Below, piece by piece: positions 5,762-6,519 of a stretch of DNA of 6,519 nucleotides. Source of the DNA: Lachnospiraceae bacterium (lineage in GTDB: Bacteria; Bacillota; Clostridia; Lachnospirales; Lachnospiraceae). Within the stretch, counting starts at the first letter, position 1. Each line of letters opens with the position of its first letter. Both the position numbers and the translations under genes were made by a program. The stretch is taken from the NCBI GenBank assembly GCA_024695225.1, contig JAILIO010000201.1, positions 1-6,519 on the forward strand. The letters run 5' to 3'. The notes beneath the pieces are model-generated. The model was given only the letters and a program-made list of their open reading frames with translations. It ran no database searches and was not told the DNA's origin.

Positions 5762-6519
5762 ATGAAGGGAAGAATAACACTTATACCCATAGGCGGTCTT
5801 GCAAACAGGATGAGAGTTATCGCATCCGCAGCAAAGATGACACAGGAGCAGGGCGGCGATCTTTCTGTCATATGGAATATCAACGACTGGCTTGGCTGTG
5901 GCAGCAGGGAACTCTTTACCCTTAAGGGAATCAGCGTCAGGGACAGAAATGACAGGGGGACAACCCACCTGGTGAACCGCCTCGAAAGCCGTACTTATTT
6001 CCTGAGAGGCATAAAATACTACGGAAACGAGAGCATTTACAAAAACACGGTGGGGCTTACGGAAGAGGAATACAGAAGAAATCTGACCGGGATCATGGCC
6101 CATGAGGGAGACATGTGTTTTGAGACAGATGCGGGATTCTATTGGGGCCGGGACTGGAGCATTTTTTCATGGGCCCCGGATATCACAGAAAGGGCGGAAG
6201 AGGTGGCCCGGTCCTGCGGCGGCAGAGGGAATTACATCTCCATGCATATAAGGCGGACGGATCACAAAGGGGCTATCGAGAACAGTCCGGACAGCGTTTT
6301 TTTGGAAAAGCTGGAAGAGATCTTTGCACTCGATGGAAGCTCCAGGGTCTATCTGGCTACGGATGATCCGGAGCTTGAAAAGACCATAAGGGACAGATTC
6401 GGGGAGGACAGGATACTGACCTGCGGAAATAAGGTCCTGGACCGGGGAGATTCCTCAGGTATAAAGGCAGCGGCGGTGGATCTGCTGTGCCTTTCCATGG
6501 GACGGGAGATATACGGATC
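5762..6519 (+). CDS. HxRRxD-motif fucosyltransferase-superfamily protein (3' partial)
   Basis: ATG at 5762 is followed by an open frame to the window end (252 complete codons, no stop). It lies 33 bases after the previous gene in the same frame, with GGGAG at 5753-5757, a short spacing of 4 bases. The next Met (17) lies inside a conserved motif, so 5762 is the start. Features: IPIGGLANRMR (8-18), the donor-site glycine/asparagine loop of GT11-like enzymes; LGC...ELF (44-52); HIRRTD (162-167), the HxRRxD motif shared by alpha-1,2-, alpha-1,6- and protein O-fucosyltransferases, followed by AIENSP (171-176); VYLATDDPE (196-204); and GIKAAAVDLLCLS (233-245), the start of the third conserved block. 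A GDP-fucose-dependent activity is likely but the superfamily is broad, and closer relatives are often left as hypothetical in polysaccharide loci. Linkage and acceptor are unknown. The extra minus-strand reading frame opposite it is a shadow. Confidence 0.75.
   Translation, partial: MKGRITLIPIGGLANRMRVIASAAKMTQEQGGDLSVIWNINDWLGCGSRELFTLKGISVRDRNDRGTTHLVNRLESRTYFLRGIKYYGNESIYKNTVGLTEEEYRRNLTGIMAHEGDMCFETDAGFYWGRDWSIFSWAPDITERAEEVARSCGGRGNYISMHIRRTDHKGAIENSPDSVFLEKLEEIFALDGSSRVYLATDDPELEKTIRDRFGEDRILTCGNKVLDRGDSSGIKAAAVDLLCLSMGREIYG

Noticed and set aside
5213..6103. Long minus-strand open frame (296 codons) across the GT4 gene and the last gene.
   Set aside because: Its translation lacks recognisable domains and lies opposite two well-supported genes and their junction; it is explained by strong codon bias on the + strand.

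Overview
The window is one stretch of a surface-polysaccharide (capsule, exopolysaccharide or cell-wall glycan) locus. All six genes are on the + strand and packed head to tail, and the first and last run off the window. No RNA gene, mobile element, CRISPR array or integration site is visible. The organism looks like a Gram-positive anaerobe of the Clostridia, Lachnospiraceae-like. The basis is strong GGAGG-type ribosome binding sites, GTG and TTG starts, base composition near 50% G+C by eye, and heavy use of ATA (Ile) and AGG/AGA (Arg) codons. This assignment is an inference from style only; no taxonomic marker gene is present, and an archaeon cannot be excluded.

Layout: (1) 1-1290, C-terminal part of a polytopic membrane protein, possibly a GT-C-type or DUF6020-like glycosyltransferase. 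(2) 1291-1439, the only real intergenic gap, holding two overlapping candidate promoters and an imperfect palindrome between and across them. (3) 1440-2510, a polyprenyl-phosphate sugar synthase-like GT2 domain fused to a GtrA-type four-helix membrane domain. (4) 2507-3520, a GT10 alpha-1,3/4-fucosyltransferase with nearly all recognised family motifs. (5) 3522-4496, a GT2 family A glycosyltransferase. (6) 4493-5728, a GT4 glycosyltransferase of the WcaC-like type. (7) 5762 to the window end, a protein of the HxRRxD fucosyltransferase superfamily, truncated by the window.

How they may work together: genes 3-6 of the set (GT10, GT2, GT4, HxRRxD) are cytoplasmic or membrane-associated transferases that would add sugars one by one to a lipid-linked repeat unit. 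The GT2-GtrA fusion is of the kind that makes a polyprenyl-phosphate monosaccharide and helps move it across the membrane. The upstream membrane protein could be the enzyme that uses that donor outside the cell. The presence of two different fucosyltransferase-type folds suggests a fucosylated, perhaps host-like (Lewis or blood-group-like) glycan. GDP-fucose synthesis genes, Wzx flippase, Wzy polymerase and priming transferase are not in the window and would be expected in the flanks.

Nothing here looks like a wholly new system. The parts most worth a second look are the paired fucosyltransferases, the putative Gtr-like donor module, and the internal promoter/operator region.
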